A stretch of DNA of 64,000 nucleotides from Brachionus manjavacas (Eukaryota; Rotifera; Eurotatoria; Ploima; Brachionidae), in the NCBI GenBank assembly GCA_019054805.1, contig JAHQIY010000028.1, forward strand, positions 744,001-808,000. The letters run 5' to 3'. Below the pieces are notes generated by a model, which worked only from the letters and a program-made list of their open reading frames with translations, made no database searches and was not told where the DNA came from. Position 1 is the first letter of the stretch. Every line of letters starts with the position of its first letter. Below are positions 34,507-46,887 of this stretch, one piece after another. The translations under genes and the position numbers were made by a program.

Positions 34507-37500
34507 GCTGGGACCTTGACGTGGTGGAAGAGCTTGAGTCTTGTCGAAAGTCTTAGACATAGTCGAGCGACGAAGGCAGGAGGACTAACGTCAGCACAAA
34601 ACATGCTTGGGGCTAGCATTCCCATCATGTCTAACTAAATTGCTAAAGAAACCGAAACGCAAAACCAAAAAACTAGCGTTGAGAAAGGACGGGACCTTTT
34701 GGTTAATTTGACGAGTATGGCTGAAAGCCGTGAGGAGGGTCGTACTCCGATTCCGAAATTTCTTAACGCGAAAAACCCTATACGAATCGGAACATGGAAC
34801 GTGAGAACCATGTGGAAAACATCTAAATCAGCTCAAGTAATCGACGTCATGTCAAAATACCGACTTGATATCCTCGGAGTAAGCGAGTGCCGTTGGACTG
34901 GATCAGGTCGAAGCGTCAACAAGGACGGAGTATCAATACTATACTCCGGAATGCCTCAAGATGGCAGTCATATTCATGGTGTTGCCATAATGTAATCAAA
35001 AAAAAATGTTATGCACCGACCAACGTAGCTAGCATTGAAAAGAAAGAAATCTTTTACGATGGATTACGAAAAATCGTAGAAGAGGTCCCTCGCCACGATG
35101 TTCTAATTGTGATGGGTGATATGAATGCGGTGGTGGGAAGCAAATATATAGGTTTTTGAGTCAGTGATAGGTTCACACGGTTGCGGAACCATGAACGAAA
35201 ATGGAGAAAAATTTATCGATTTTTGTCTAGAAAGTGGTCTAGTTATTGGAGGAACACTGTTTGAGCATAAGGAGATCCACAAACTTACTTGGCGATCACC
35301 TGGGGATAGATCACTCAGCCAAATCGATCATATAGCCGTAAGTAAAAGATGGAGAGGATCATTGAAAGATGTCCGTGTTTTTAGAGGTGCAGACGTCTAC
35401 TCAGATCACTCACTAGTTGTCAAATCGTTACAGCTCAAATTAAGGAAATCGTATGGGCAACACAGGAATAAAAAGCAATATAATTTAAATTACCTAATAT
35501 GTCCGAAAGTAAAAAAGGAATACTGCGGAAAGTTAAGAGCGAATTTTCGAGAGTGTAGTCCAGCAAATGAGTTTTAAAATTTACAGGAGAAGTGGAATAT
35601 CATCAAGCAAGCTTACTGTAATGCAGCAGATGCCACTCTTGCATATCAGAGTGGATCCAGAAGGAGTGGATAAGCAATGAAACCTGGACGAAAATTAAGG
35701 AAAGATCAGACCTAAAGGCAAAATTACTCCGTTCAAAATCGGAGAGGCTAAAAATCATGATCGAAAAAGAGTACAGCAGCAATTATAAAGATGTCAAGAA
35801 GAGCGCAAGAAGAGATAAAAGGGCCTTTATTGATCGAATGGCCAAAATTGCAGATGAAGCCGCGGAAAGAGGGAACTTAAGTGAAACCTTCAAGATCACA
35901 AATCACTTTTGCGGATCCCGAACAAAGGTAGCACTGGTGAAAGACAAAGAAGGAAAAACCCTTTCTACAATTCAAGAACAGGCATCAAGATGGGTCGAAC
36001 ACTTCAAGGAAGTTCTCAATCAAAATAATCCGGTTGAGATAATAAGACCTCCGCCACCTGGAGATGACCTCGACATAAACACTAATGCACCTTCGGAATT
36101 GGAAATTTTAGATGCAATCAAAGCCTTGAAGAACAGAAAGGCTGGAGGGCCAGATACGATACAAGCGCAGATGATAAAAGCTGACGTAGCCATATCTGTC
36201 TCTGTATTGTTTGACCTATTTTCTACTATCTGGGTCAAAGAGGTAATTCCAGAAGATTGGTCGAAAGGACATATCGTTAGAATACCGAAAAAGGGTGATC
36301 TTTCGAAATGCGATAATTGGCGTGGAATAACCTTAATTTCAGTTCCAAGTAAAATTTTCTGCAGAATTGTTTTCAATCGTATATATTCTTCGATTGATAA
36401 ACTCTTGCGCAAGGAACAAGCCGGATTTAGAAGAGGAAGAGGATGCATTTATCAGATATTCGCACTGCGTAACATCGTGGAACAGTGCATTGAATGGAAC
36501 GCACCCTTTATTGTCAACTTCATCGATTTTAGGAAGGCATTTGATAGTGTTCACAGAGAAACCCTGTGGGCCGTGCTAAGATCGTACGGCATCCCTCAGA
36601 AAATCGTAAATATAATAAAGCTATTTTATGATAATTTTGAGTGCAACGTGATCCTGCAGGAGGGTACCTCAGAATACTTCCAAATAAAGACAGGGGTTCG
36701 TCAAGGATGCATTCTCTCTCCATTACTAGAATGCATCCTTGACGCAGAAAAAAAAAAAATGATTCTTGACCCTCATCGACTTTGCAATGAGGAGAAGTAC
36801 TGAAGGGCAGCGAACTGGAATTTACTGGGGAATGCATCTGGGTCGGATGGAAAATCTCGAAGATCTGGATTTTGCAGATGATATTGCCCTAATATCACAA
36901 ATTGAGAGCCATATGAAGGAAAAGACCGAGAAGCTGAAACGCAACACTGGATATGTTGGCCTAGAGATAAACACTCGAAAAACAGAAGTTATGTGCATAA
37001 ACAAAAAACTCAATGCACCAATTTCTGTTGGAGATGAAAATCTTAAATGCGTCGACAGCTTTACATACCTAGGTAGCGTGATCAGCAAAAATGGTGGCTC
37101 TGAAGAAGACATTCGAAACAGATTAACGAAGGCCAGAACTGCTTTCTTCAAACTAAGGCATATGTGGAAATCGTCATTTCTTCGACTGAGGACTAAATTA
37201 CATCTTTATAGTAGTCTGGTCAAATCTGTATTGTTATATGGATCTGAATGCTGGAAAATGACTGACAGTGATCTTCAAAAGATCGAAGTATTCCATAACA
37301 ATTGCCTACGAAAAATTTTAAGAATCTTCTATCCGAAAGTTATTACAATTGAGGAGCTGTACAACAGATCAAGGTCCGAGCAAATCCGAAACACAATACG
37401 CAGAAGACGACTTAAGTGGCTTGGTCATGTTCTTAGAATGTCAACAGACAGAATTCCTAGAGTTGCACTATTTTGGACACCTCAAGGAAAGAGAAATGCT

Positions 37501-37661
37501 GGAAGACCAAAGTTAACCTGGAGGAGAACAGTTAAAAGAGATCTGAGAGAGATGAAACTCACATGGGGACAAGCAGAAATTGTCGCTAAAGATAGGGTAG
37601 AATGGAGGGGACATGTGGACGCCTTATGCTCCACTGGGAGTAGAAGATAGATGAAGAAGAA
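34507..37661 (+). mobile_element. RTE-like non-LTR retrotransposon, unit 2
   Basis: Flanked by the same GATATAAAATTTT (34494-34506 and 37662-37674) as the other units, which shows it was copied with its flanks and did not insert independently. Confidence 0.9.
34717..37650 (+). pseudogene. Endonuclease-reverse transcriptase of the RTE-like element, unit 2
   Basis: It has the same breaks as unit 1: after GVAIM, after the MGDMNAVVG block, and at the fold-back insertion in motif B. An additional loss of one G near 35662 (AGAAGGAGTGG instead of AGAAGGGAGTGG) is private to this copy and shifts the frame between the endonuclease and reverse transcriptase parts. The catalytic FADD remains readable in 36766-37650. 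Confidence 0.88.
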
Positions 37662-38750
37662 GATATAAAATTTTATTTTTTTTTATTCAGGGTAAAAATT
37701 GTTCTCTTATGAAAAAATTTTGCTTTATTAATTGACAATTTTTTAAAAATTATTTGAAAAATTTAATTATAACTAAAAAAATCCATCAATTTAAACCATT
37801 TCAAAAATCTTACCTTTCTTTTTTTTATAAATTAATCAATTTAAAATTCTATATATTTTAATTTAAATTGTAATTTAAGTGTGTTTATTTTTAATTTTTT
37901 GAATTTTAAATTCAATCAAATTAATTAAATTAATTATTAGTTTAAGATTATTTTAAAATTTAAAGTTGATTCAGGATTTATATCATTTCAAGATTCAGGT
38001 ATATGCACTTAAAAAAAAAAATTAATTCATCTCTTGGTACGTTTAAGTTTTGAAGGCAGTTTTCCATAGACACACAGATTCCATTTAACATTCTTTTTAG
38101 TCAAATTGCTTTAATAGGATTTTTTTACTTATTTGGTCACATTACCAAAAGCTTTCTCTAATATCAGTGATTATCTGGATAGCAACATTCTCCTTTGATT
38201 CTTTTCTTCGAAAATTTTTTCTAAGTAAACGTTTTCAATAGTTCTTCTTCCAAATTTTAGTAAAAGTTTCTGTAATTTTGATTTTACTGGCTTCTCTAAA
38301 TAAATAAAGTAAATTAGTGCGGGATCTTTTCCAAGTACCAAGATTAGTTTTATCATCAAGCCTTGCAGAGGGCGTTGTTCGTTTCAATTCAATTCAGAAA
38401 AAACTGAATAAGATAATTTAGTTCTGGAAAATGCAAACGTGAAAAGAATACTTTTTAACGACACGCAAAATTCAGAACATTGCAGAGATTTTTGCAGACT
38501 TATATTTTACTGAGATGCTTGATTTTTAGCAAATTTTCAAATTTTACAGAACTAAATTAAGCAATCGGTCGGGGTTGTGAAGTTCGTTTCAATTCGATCG
38601 TTTCAATTCAGCTAAACTTGAATAACTATTTAGAGGAATAAGTTTTTTTCTTAATTTTTTTTGCTCAAAAATTAAGCAAATTTGCTTAATTAAAAATTTA
38701 AATTAAATTTTTTTTATTTTTTTAAATAGTTGTTTTTTTTAACAACTATT

Positions 38751-39298
38751 TTGACCTTAATCGAGAAAATAAGTCAAATGTATCTTTTTGATCATGAGCT
38801 GGCCTTCAGCACTACCTGGAACCCTAAGTATTTTTTGACTGAAATCGGCACTTCCATTGACAACATTGGTCAACGAATTAGCTCTCATTTTGCCATGATA
38901 GAGGAAAAAATTGAGGAAATCGGAAGCGTTTTGATAGCATCTCTGAAAACCTCTGCAAATTTTGAAGAAAAAATCAAAAATTACCCTAAACGAAATGCTC
39001 AATTCGGAGCCTAAACTTACTTTTTGAAGAATTTCTACTCAGAAAAGTTGTATAATGACATGTATAATTCGATCCTTAAATCCTTGCAATTCTTGGCACA
39101 AGCTTGTGGTTACGAATCGACAAATAATTTGGTGAATATTAATCCAGATGGTGCTGATGCACTCTATTACTTGCGGCTTAAGTCAGGCGACGACTTGACA
39201 CGGAACAATAATTCACAAAAAAGACCACTTTCTGTCAGCTCGGTTCTCAGAGACACTGACTGGTCCGACAGCCATAAACTGGAAAAAGCATTTCTCAA
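38751..39298 (+). pseudogene. Exon-like segment of an unidentified host gene, unit 3
   Basis: Same segment, ending at CTCAA|GTAAGT. One T is missing from the run near 39022 (CTTACTTTTTG against CTTACTTTTTTG), adding a frameshift not present in units 1 and 2. All coding-relevant differences between copies are in homopolymers, so sequencing error should be considered. Confidence 0.5.
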
Positions 39299-39886
39299 GT
39301 AAGTTAGAAAATGTGCTAAGTTTTACTTCTGAAAAAGATGCAAAGTTTATTTTAGAAAAAATTGAACCAGAAGTTAAATTTGATTTGAATTAGATAAATA
39401 TTATTAATTATTTTTTTAATTTTAAAACAAATAATTTGAATGCTGAATTTTTGTGGATTTTATTGAATAACATTTTTACTTTATTTATCTACATTTTGGT
39501 AATAATTTTGGTAATTTTAAGTTACTCAGATTATTAAGTAAGGATGACATTTTTTTAGGCCATTTCAATGACCGAAATTCTCGTAATTTTTTGTAATTTA
39601 ACCTTTTCTTACATTTTTAATTTTACGCAAAATTAAAAAAAAGACCCTAGATTCAAATCAGTAATGTAAATTTAATTTTTTTCTCATTATATTAATTATT
39701 ATTTATAAAAGGAATCTTTCAAACCAAGCGAAACGATTAAAAAATTTGAATTATTTTTTAAAATAGATTTTTCTAGCTTAAAAATTTAAATGAACATTTT
39801 CAAATTATTTCAAATAATGCAAAATTATCTATTGTTGAAAAATTTTTAAAAAATCTGGAAAAAAACCATAATTGATATAAAATTTT

Positions 39887-42800
39887 CCTTCTCTGTGCTG
39901 GGACCTTGACGTGGTGGAAGAGCTTGAGTCTTGTCGAAAGTCTTAGACATAGTCGAGCGACGAAGGCAGGAGGACTAACGTCAGCACAAAACATGCTTGG
40001 GGCTAGCATTCCCATCATGTCTAACTAAATTGCTAAAGAAACCGAAACGCAGAACCAAAAAACTAGCGTTGAGAAAGGACGGGACCTTTTGGTTAATTTG
40101 ACGAGTATGGCTGAAAGCCGTGAGGAGGGTCGTACTCCGATTCCGAAATTTCTTAACGCGAAAAACCCTATACGAATCGGAACATGGAACGTGAGAACCA
40201 TGTGGAAAACATCTAAATCAGCTCAAGTAATCGACGTCATGTCAAAATACCGACTTGATATCCTCGGAGTAAGCGAGTGCCGTTGGACTGGATCAGGTCG
40301 AAGCGTCAACAAGGACGGAGTATCAATACTATACTCCGGAATGCCTCAAGATGGCAGTCATATTCATGGTGTTGCCATAATGTAATCAAAAAAAAAAAAA
40401 TGTTATGCACCGACCAACGTAGCTAGCATTGAAAAGAAAGAAATCTTTTACGATGGATTACGAAAAATCGTAGAAGAGGTCCCTCGCCACGATGTTCTAA
40501 TTGTGATGGGTGATATGAATGCGGTGGTGGGAAGCAAATATATAGGTTTTTGAGTCAGTGATAGGTTCACACGGTTGCGGAACCATGAACGAAAATGGAG
40601 AAAAATTTATCGATTTTTGTCTAGAAAGTGGTCTAGTTATTGGAGGAACACTGTTTGAGCATAAGGAGATCCACAAACTTACTTGGCGATCACCTGGGGA
40701 TAGATCACTCAGCCAAATCGATCATATAGCCGTAAGTAAAAGATGGAGAGGATCATTGAAAGATGTCCGTGTTTTTAGAGGTGCAGACGTCTACTCAGAT
40801 CACTCACTAGTTGTCAAATCGTTACAGCTCAAATTAAGGAAATCGTATGGGCAACACAGGAATAAAAAGCAATATAATTTAAATTACCTAATATGCCCGA
40901 AAGTAAAAAAGGAATACTGCGGAAAGTTAAGAGCGAATTTTCGAGAGTGTAGTCCAGCAAATGAGTTTTAAAATTTACAGGAGAAGTGGAATATCATCAA
41001 GCAAGCTTACTGTAATGCAGCAGATGCCACTCTTGCATATCAGAGTGGATCCAGAAGGGAGTGGATAAGCAATGAAACCTGGACGAAAATTAAGGAAAGA
41101 TCAGACCTAAAGGCAAAATTACTCCGTTCAAAATCGGAGAGGCTAAAAATCATGATCGAAAAAGAGTACAGCAGCAAAAATAAAGATGTCAAGAAGAGCG
41201 CAAGAAGAGATAAAAGGGCCTTTATTGATCAAATGGCCAAAATTGCAGATGAAGCCGCGGAAAGAGGGAACTTAAGTGAAACCTTCAAGATCACAAATCA
41301 CTTTTGCGGATCCCGAACAAAGGTAGCACTGGTGAAAGACAAAGAAGGAAAAACCCTTTCTACAATTCAAGAACAGGCATCAAGATGGGTCGAACACTTC
41401 AAGGAAGTTCTCAATCAAAATAATCCGGTTGAGATAATAAGACCTCCGCCACCTGGAGATGACCTCGACATAAACACTAATGCACCTTCGGAATTGGAAA
41501 TTTTAGATGCAATCAAAGCCTTGAAGAACAGAAAGGCTGGAGGGCCAGATACGATACAAGCGCAGATGATAAAAGCTGACGTAGCCATATCTGTCTCTGT
41601 ATTGTTTGACCTATTTTCTACTATCTGGGTCAAAGAGGTAATTCCAGAAGATTGGTCGAAAGGACATATCGTTAGAATACCGAAAAAGGGTGATCTTTCG
41701 AAATGCGATAATTGGCGTGGAATAACCTTAATTTCAGTTCCAAGTAAAATTTTCTGCAGAATTGTTTTCAATCGTATATATTCTTCGATTGATAAACTCT
41801 TGCGCAAGGAACAAGCCGGATTTAGAAGAGGAAGAGGATGCATTTATCAGATATTCGCACTGCGTAACATCGTGGAACAGTGCATTGAATGGAACGCACC
41901 CTTTATTGTCAACTTCATCGATTTTAGGAAGGCATTTGATAGTGTTCACAGAGAAACCCTGTGGGCCGTGCTAAGATCGTACGGCATCCCTCAGAAAATC
42001 GTAAATATAATAAAGCTATTTTATGATAATTTTGAGTGCAACGTGATCCTGCAGGAGGGTACCTCAGAATACTTCCAAATAAAGACAGGGGTTCGTCAAG
42101 GATGCATTCTCTCTCCATTACTAGAATGCATCCTTGACGCAGAAAAAAAAAAAATGATTCTTGACCCTCATCGACTTTGCAATGAGGAGAAGTACTGAAG
42201 GGCAGCGAACTGGAATTTACTGGGGAATGCATCTGGGTCGGATGGAAAATCTCGAAGATCTGGATTTTGCAGATGATATTGCCCTAATATCACAAATTGA
42301 GAGCCATATGAAGGAAAAGACCGAGAAGCTGAAACGCAACACTGGATATGTTGGCCTAGAGATAAACACTCGAAAAACAGAAGTTATGTGCATAAACAAA
42401 AAACTCAATGCACCAATTTCTGTTGGAGATGAAAATCTTAAATGCGTCGACAGCTTTACATACCTAGGTAGCGTGATCAGCAAAAATGGTGGCTCTGAAG
42501 AAGACATTCGAAACAGATTAACGAAGGCCAGAACTGCTTTCTTCAAACTAAGGCATATGTGGAAATCGTCATTTCTTCGACTGAGGACTAAATTACATCT
42601 TTATAGTAGTCTGGTCAAATCTGTATTGTTATATGGATCTGAATGCTGGAAAATGACTGACAGTGATCTTCAAAAGATCGAAGTATTCCATAACAATTGC
42701 CTACGAAAAATTTTAAGAATCTTCTATCCGAAAGTTATTACAATTGAGGAGCTGTACAACAGATCAAGGTCCGAGCAAATCCGAAACACAATACGCAGAA

Positions 42801-43056
42801 GACGACTTAAGTGGCTTGGTCATGTTCTTAGAATGTCAACAGACAGAATTCCTAGAGTTGCACTATTTTGGACACCTCAAGGAAAGAGAAATGCTGGAAG
42901 ACCAAAGTTAACCTGGAGGAGAACAGTTAAAAGAGATCTGAGAGAGATGAAACTCACATGGGGACAAGCAGAAATTGTCGCTAAAGATAGGGTAGAATGG
43001 AGGGGACATGTGGACGCCTTATGCTCCACTGGGAGTAGAAGATAGATGAAGAAGAA
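39887..43056 (+). mobile_element. RTE-like non-LTR retrotransposon, unit 3
   Basis: Bounded by GATATAAAATTTT at 39874-39886 and 43057-43069. Overall structure and lesions are shared with units 1 and 2. Confidence 0.9.
40107..43045 (+). pseudogene. Endonuclease-reverse transcriptase of the RTE-like element, unit 3
   Basis: It carries the same shared breaks as the other copies. The A-run after GVAIM is about four bases longer than in unit 1 (near 40388-40400), so the relation between the first two endonuclease frames differs. The reverse transcriptase pieces are 41152-42198 (motifs A and B) and 42161-43045 (LDFADDIAL and the C-terminal region). Confidence 0.88.
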
Positions 43057-43299
43057 GATATAAAATTTTATTTTTTTTTATTCAGGGTAAAAATTGTTCT
43101 CTTATGAAAAAATTTTGCTTTATTAATTGACAATTTTTTAAAAATTATTTGAAAAATTTAATTATAACTAAAAAAATCCATCAATTTAAACCATTTCAAA
43201 AATCTTACCTTTCTTTTTTTTATAAATTAATCAATTTAAAATTCTATTTGAATTTTTATGTAAAGAAGATTTAAATGGTCTTTTTAATGACTTTATATA

Positions 43300-44422
43300 A
43301 AATGAACCAGACGAGCTTGTGATCAAACGAGAAGTGGATTGCTTGGCCAAAATCGAAAGGCAAGTTTTCGAAATTCCCTAATACCTGAATATTGGTCACG
43401 CTTGTCCCGACACGGAATCTATAAGAGTGTCTTTAAAGACATTTTCTTACAGCTGGAAGTTCAAATACGTGTCCGTATTGCACGAAATGGCTCTCACCAA
43501 TAAACAATACAAGAATGCATTGTTTATAGGGAAAATGTGTAAAAACGTCTCATGGTAAATGTTGAAAATCTCTGGAACAACTAAATGACGCCCTGCGACT
43601 TTTGGAAGAACTGTCCGACATGGAAAACAAAATAGACAAAATCTACTTGCCAATTGAGAATATTTACGCTGATCTACAGCGCTACGAGCTCATTCTGACC
43701 AGACAAGAAATTGAACAAGTGTCAAGTCTGAGAGACAATTGGTCCCAGTTGATGAGACTTACGAAGCCCTGAGAAGACTTCACGAATTTCAAAAACAGTG
43801 CGACACATTTGACGCCAGACGCAAAACACTCGACTCCATAAGCATTCTTTTCGGACTTCAGTGCAAGCCGTTTCCAGAGCTGGACAAGACTGGCGAAGAG
43901 CTAAATCTTCTCAATCAAATGTACAAAGTGTACCAGGTTTTTCTCAGCTTTGACAAACAATTCCACAGCACTCTTTGGAGCGATGTGGACCTCAACAAAG
44001 CATTCAGCAATATCAAGACCTATTGGGAGGAATTTTTAGCTTTGCCAGAAAAATTAAAAGAAAATTGGGAGGCTTATTTCGACCTGAAAAAAGCTCTCAA
44101 AAAATACATAGATGTTTTGCCCATACTTATTTTGCTAAATGAAAAATCGATCCGAAATCGCCACTAGCTCCAAGTAATGCAAGTGACCAAAAGTGCTTTT
44201 AGACTGGAGGCCGCTGTGTTCAAGCTAAACGATCTGATTGACATTGGACTCGACTTGCACTCGCATGAAATAGAGGAAATATGCAAATCGGCCAAGAAAG
44301 AACAAGAACTTGAGAGCAAAATGAGAACCATTGAGGAAGGGGGCTGAACTATGTTTGGTCAAATGAAGTTGAGACCAGCATTCTAGAGCTAAAGAATGAG
44401 AGAAAAGCAATGAGCTAGCAAA
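43300..44422 (+). pseudogene. Axonemal dynein heavy chain fragment (tail/linker region)
   Basis: Several frames together show dynein heavy chain tail-to-linker sequence. They read EELSDMENKIDKIYLPIE and YELILTRQEIE near 43600-43720, then WSDVDLNKAF, LPEKLKENWEAYFDLKKALK and LPILILLNEKSIRNRHW in 43739-44167. After one more break comes EIEEICKSAKKEQELE up to about 44420. An earlier piece near 43395-43450 reads DTESIRVSL. At least four frame changes or stops (near 43380, 43555, 43740 and 44165) separate these pieces. Axonemal dynein heavy chains drive ciliary beating; this fragment cannot. It starts within about 60 bases of the end of the tandem array. Confidence 0.85.
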
Positions 44423-44472
44423 AAATTTTCGGCTATTACTAATAGATTTTTTTCAATTCTTTCTAAATCTAG

Positions 44473-44536
44473 ATGGCCTAATATTGATAAGCCAGTGTTG
44501 ATTCATCATAAGCTTAGATTGGAAACAATGGTTACT
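44473..44536 (+). pseudogene. Dynein heavy chain exon remnant (end of linker, part 1)
   Basis: The 64-nt exon has a good acceptor (TCTAG|A) and donor (ACT|GTAAGT) and reads WPNIDKPVLIHHKLRLETMV. It joins in frame to the exon at 46776. Several hundred residues of linker that should lie between it and the preceding fragment are absent. Confidence 0.5.
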
Positions 44537-44613
44537 GTAAGTACCCGAAATTGTATTATAAAAAATAAAATTTAAAGGACGATTAAAATTAGAATAAAAT
44601 AATACAATTTTTT

Positions 44614-44973
44614 TGGTATTGTGAATTTCAAGTGCAAATTGAACAAAAATTCTTCATTTTTTAATAAATTAAAATTAAAGTTGATAAAAATTTATAAAAA
44701 TAATACTGCAACTTAGTGCAGCATACTTTGTTGCACCTTTTTTACCAAAAATAATTTTACTTATGTATAAAAAGATAGAAAATAAAGAATAAATAAGATT
44801 TATAAAGATTTTTGATTTGTTTTAAAAAAGAAAAGGAAAATTCTATTTTGGATAAAAAAGGTGCAATAAACCAAGTTGCGGTATTTTTTCTATTATTTTT
44901 TATCAAATTTAATTTTAATTTTTTTAAAATTGAAGAATTTTTGTCCGATTTACATTTGAAATTCACAAAACCA
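44614..44973. mobile_element. MITE related to the TGGTTTTGTGAA family (copy 3, diverged)
   Basis: The 360-bp element starts TGGTATTGTGAATTTCAAG and ends TTGAAATTCACAAAACCA. The arms pair over roughly 100 bp (shared GAACAAAAATTCTTCA and its complement). Length and ends match the copies at 2724 and 16047, but the interior is diverged. The flanks are homopolymeric, so the target duplication cannot be read. It lies in the 2.2-kb intron between two dynein exon remnants. Confidence 0.65.
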
Positions 44974-46775
44974 AAATTTTTTTCCCCAAATATTAAATAT
45001 AATTCTCCAATTATTAAAATTTAACTAATTTAAGACGGCGTGTGTTAACTAATTCATTGAGTAAAATTACTGATTTTCACCAATTTTACTAGATGAATAT
45101 AAAAATGACTTACTTTTCATAAAATTACTTTTTTAATTTAAAAATGTGGATTTTTTTTAAATCAAGTTTGATGCTAGTTTTTCCAATATTAAATTAAATT
45201 AAAAAAAAAATAATTTTTAATAAACTTTTTAAAAAATTTTTTGTTTATCCTTTGTCACTTTATGAACCGAATTGTAAAAAACATAGAATTAAAACAAGCA
45301 AACAAGATTTCAGAACTCACATTTTTAATCAAAATTCATACCATAATATTCTAAATCATCCAAATATTGTTCTAATTCAAACAAAAAAATTTTAATTGTA
45401 CAAAACATACTTCTCCTCTCAAACATTAAAAAAATTAATGAGAATAATATCATTTATGTAAAATTTTGTAAAAATATTTTTTTTAGTAAGTTTAGTTAAA
45501 GTTTCAGTAATTTTAGTTAAAAAACACTAAATCGCCATTTAAGACAAGAGTCCACATTTGGCAAAGTAAAATTTAGATCTTATATTATTTTTCTAATTTA
45601 ATCAAAACATTTTAAATATGCAATTAAATTTCAATGCATTTACAAATTACAAACCTTTTTAAAAATAAAAATAAAGCTTTGAAATGTTGTAAAAATGTAA
45701 AAATCTACGATGAAACATTATTACGCATTTAAAAATTTTCTGATCAAATTAGAAAAATGAAATTTGATCAAAAACTTACTTTGCCTCACATTTTTTATCT
45801 TTGGCAGTTTTAAATTGATGTAAAAATTATAAAACGAAATTTAAATTAAAAAATGCGTGTGATAATATAATTGCTAGCTATTCATTTCCTCTTATTTATT
45901 TGAACCTATCAATACTTGAAAATGATCATTCCTGATTTAACTAAACTAAACTTTCTTAAATTTCCAAAAAATATTGAAAATTAAAGAAAGTTTAAAACGT
46001 TATTTTTTGTTTTAAAAATGGTTATTTTTAAAAAAGTTATTAAAAAAAACCTAATTTTCGAATTTTTGAAAAATAAGATATTTTTTCAAAAATTTTTGGT
46101 GGTTTTGAATTTTACCACATTTTACCAAAATTATCGTAAAATACCTCTTTTTCACTTTTCGGATTTTACGTTAATTTACGTAAATGTGGTCAAATTTGGT
46201 TAATTTAAGGTAATTTACACAATATTTCGTAAAATACTGTTATAAAATCACCACTGTAAATAAGAATTTGTATCTTGATAATTGATTCAAAAAATTTAAA
46301 TTTTCGGTTGAATTAAAAATATAAAATGATAAAAGATAACTAAACATAAACCAGTTTAGAAATTAAAAACCTTATTAAGAAATCTTTATAAAATTTAAAT
46401 AATGTCGATTCTCGTTTTTATAAAATAAAATTTCAACTCTTTTTATTTGTTTTGCTTTGAATTTAATTTTTTTTTCTACCTTAATCATAATTTCCAGCAA
46501 AAAAATCTTTTAAGTCAATTGCTTTTCTTATTTCATTGGTATCTAAAATATTCAAAAATATTACCGGAAACAAAAACAAAACTTTTCACCAAATTTAAAT
46601 TCCAAAGTAAATAGGGATCTTAAAAAAGGAGCTGAAATTAAATTTAATAAAATAAAAAAAAATAAATAATTGCAGAAATCCACTGTATACTTTGTGATTT
46701 TCAATTTGTGAATAAAATTAATTTATATATTGATAATTTTTTAAGTTTTCCATTTTTATTTTATTTTCTTTTTAG
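44974..46775. other. AT-rich intron-like sequence
   Basis: No supported frame. Around 46100-46250 there is an imperfect inverted repeat rich in TTTACG and GTAAAAT motifs (GGTGGTTTTGA near the left, AAAATCACCAC near the right). Similar TTTACGTAAA-rich sequence is seen at 63530-63620. Confidence 0.4.
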
Positions 46776-46887
46776 CATTCAAATTATTTGAGAGATCTCT
46801 TTGACAATATAGCGAATAAAAAAATAAAAGATTTGAACGATTTTGAATGGCAACGATGCTTCAGAGTCTATGTTCTAGATGAAAATG
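46776..46887 (+). pseudogene. Dynein heavy chain exon remnant (end of linker, part 2)
   Basis: Acceptor TTTTTAG and donor AATG|GTAAGA bound a 112-nt exon. It reads YLRDLFDNIANKKIKDLNDF followed by EWQ, the conserved DFEWQ-like motif shortly before the AAA1 domain of dynein heavy chains. It is in frame with the 44473 exon. A possible next exon starts at about 46963 (TTTTTAG, then DIDFNF) but runs into a stop after about 25 codons. Confidence 0.6.

Larger units (their letters stand above)
32459..37849 (+). repeat. Tandem 5.39-kb unit, copy 2
   Basis: The 5391-bp copy has the same order of parts as copy 1. It shares with copy 3, against copy 1, a Ser codon replacing Asn near 33533, an extra A near 33830 and two Lys-to-Gln changes in the element. 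Copies 2 and 3 are therefore the closest pair. Confidence 0.95.
37850..43245 (+). repeat. Tandem 5.39-kb unit, copy 3
   Basis: The copy is about 5396 bp. Its right edge (TTCTAT|TTGAATTTTT near 43245) is where similarity to the other unit junctions stops, with a few bases of TAT microhomology. It has private changes, for example Asn-Tyr to Lys-Asn near 41177, Arg to Gln near 41230, and a longer A-run near 40388. Confidence 0.95.

Noticed and set aside
27070..43245. Three independent RTE insertions
   Set aside because: All three have the same target duplication, the same flanks and the same lesions, which requires segmental amplification.
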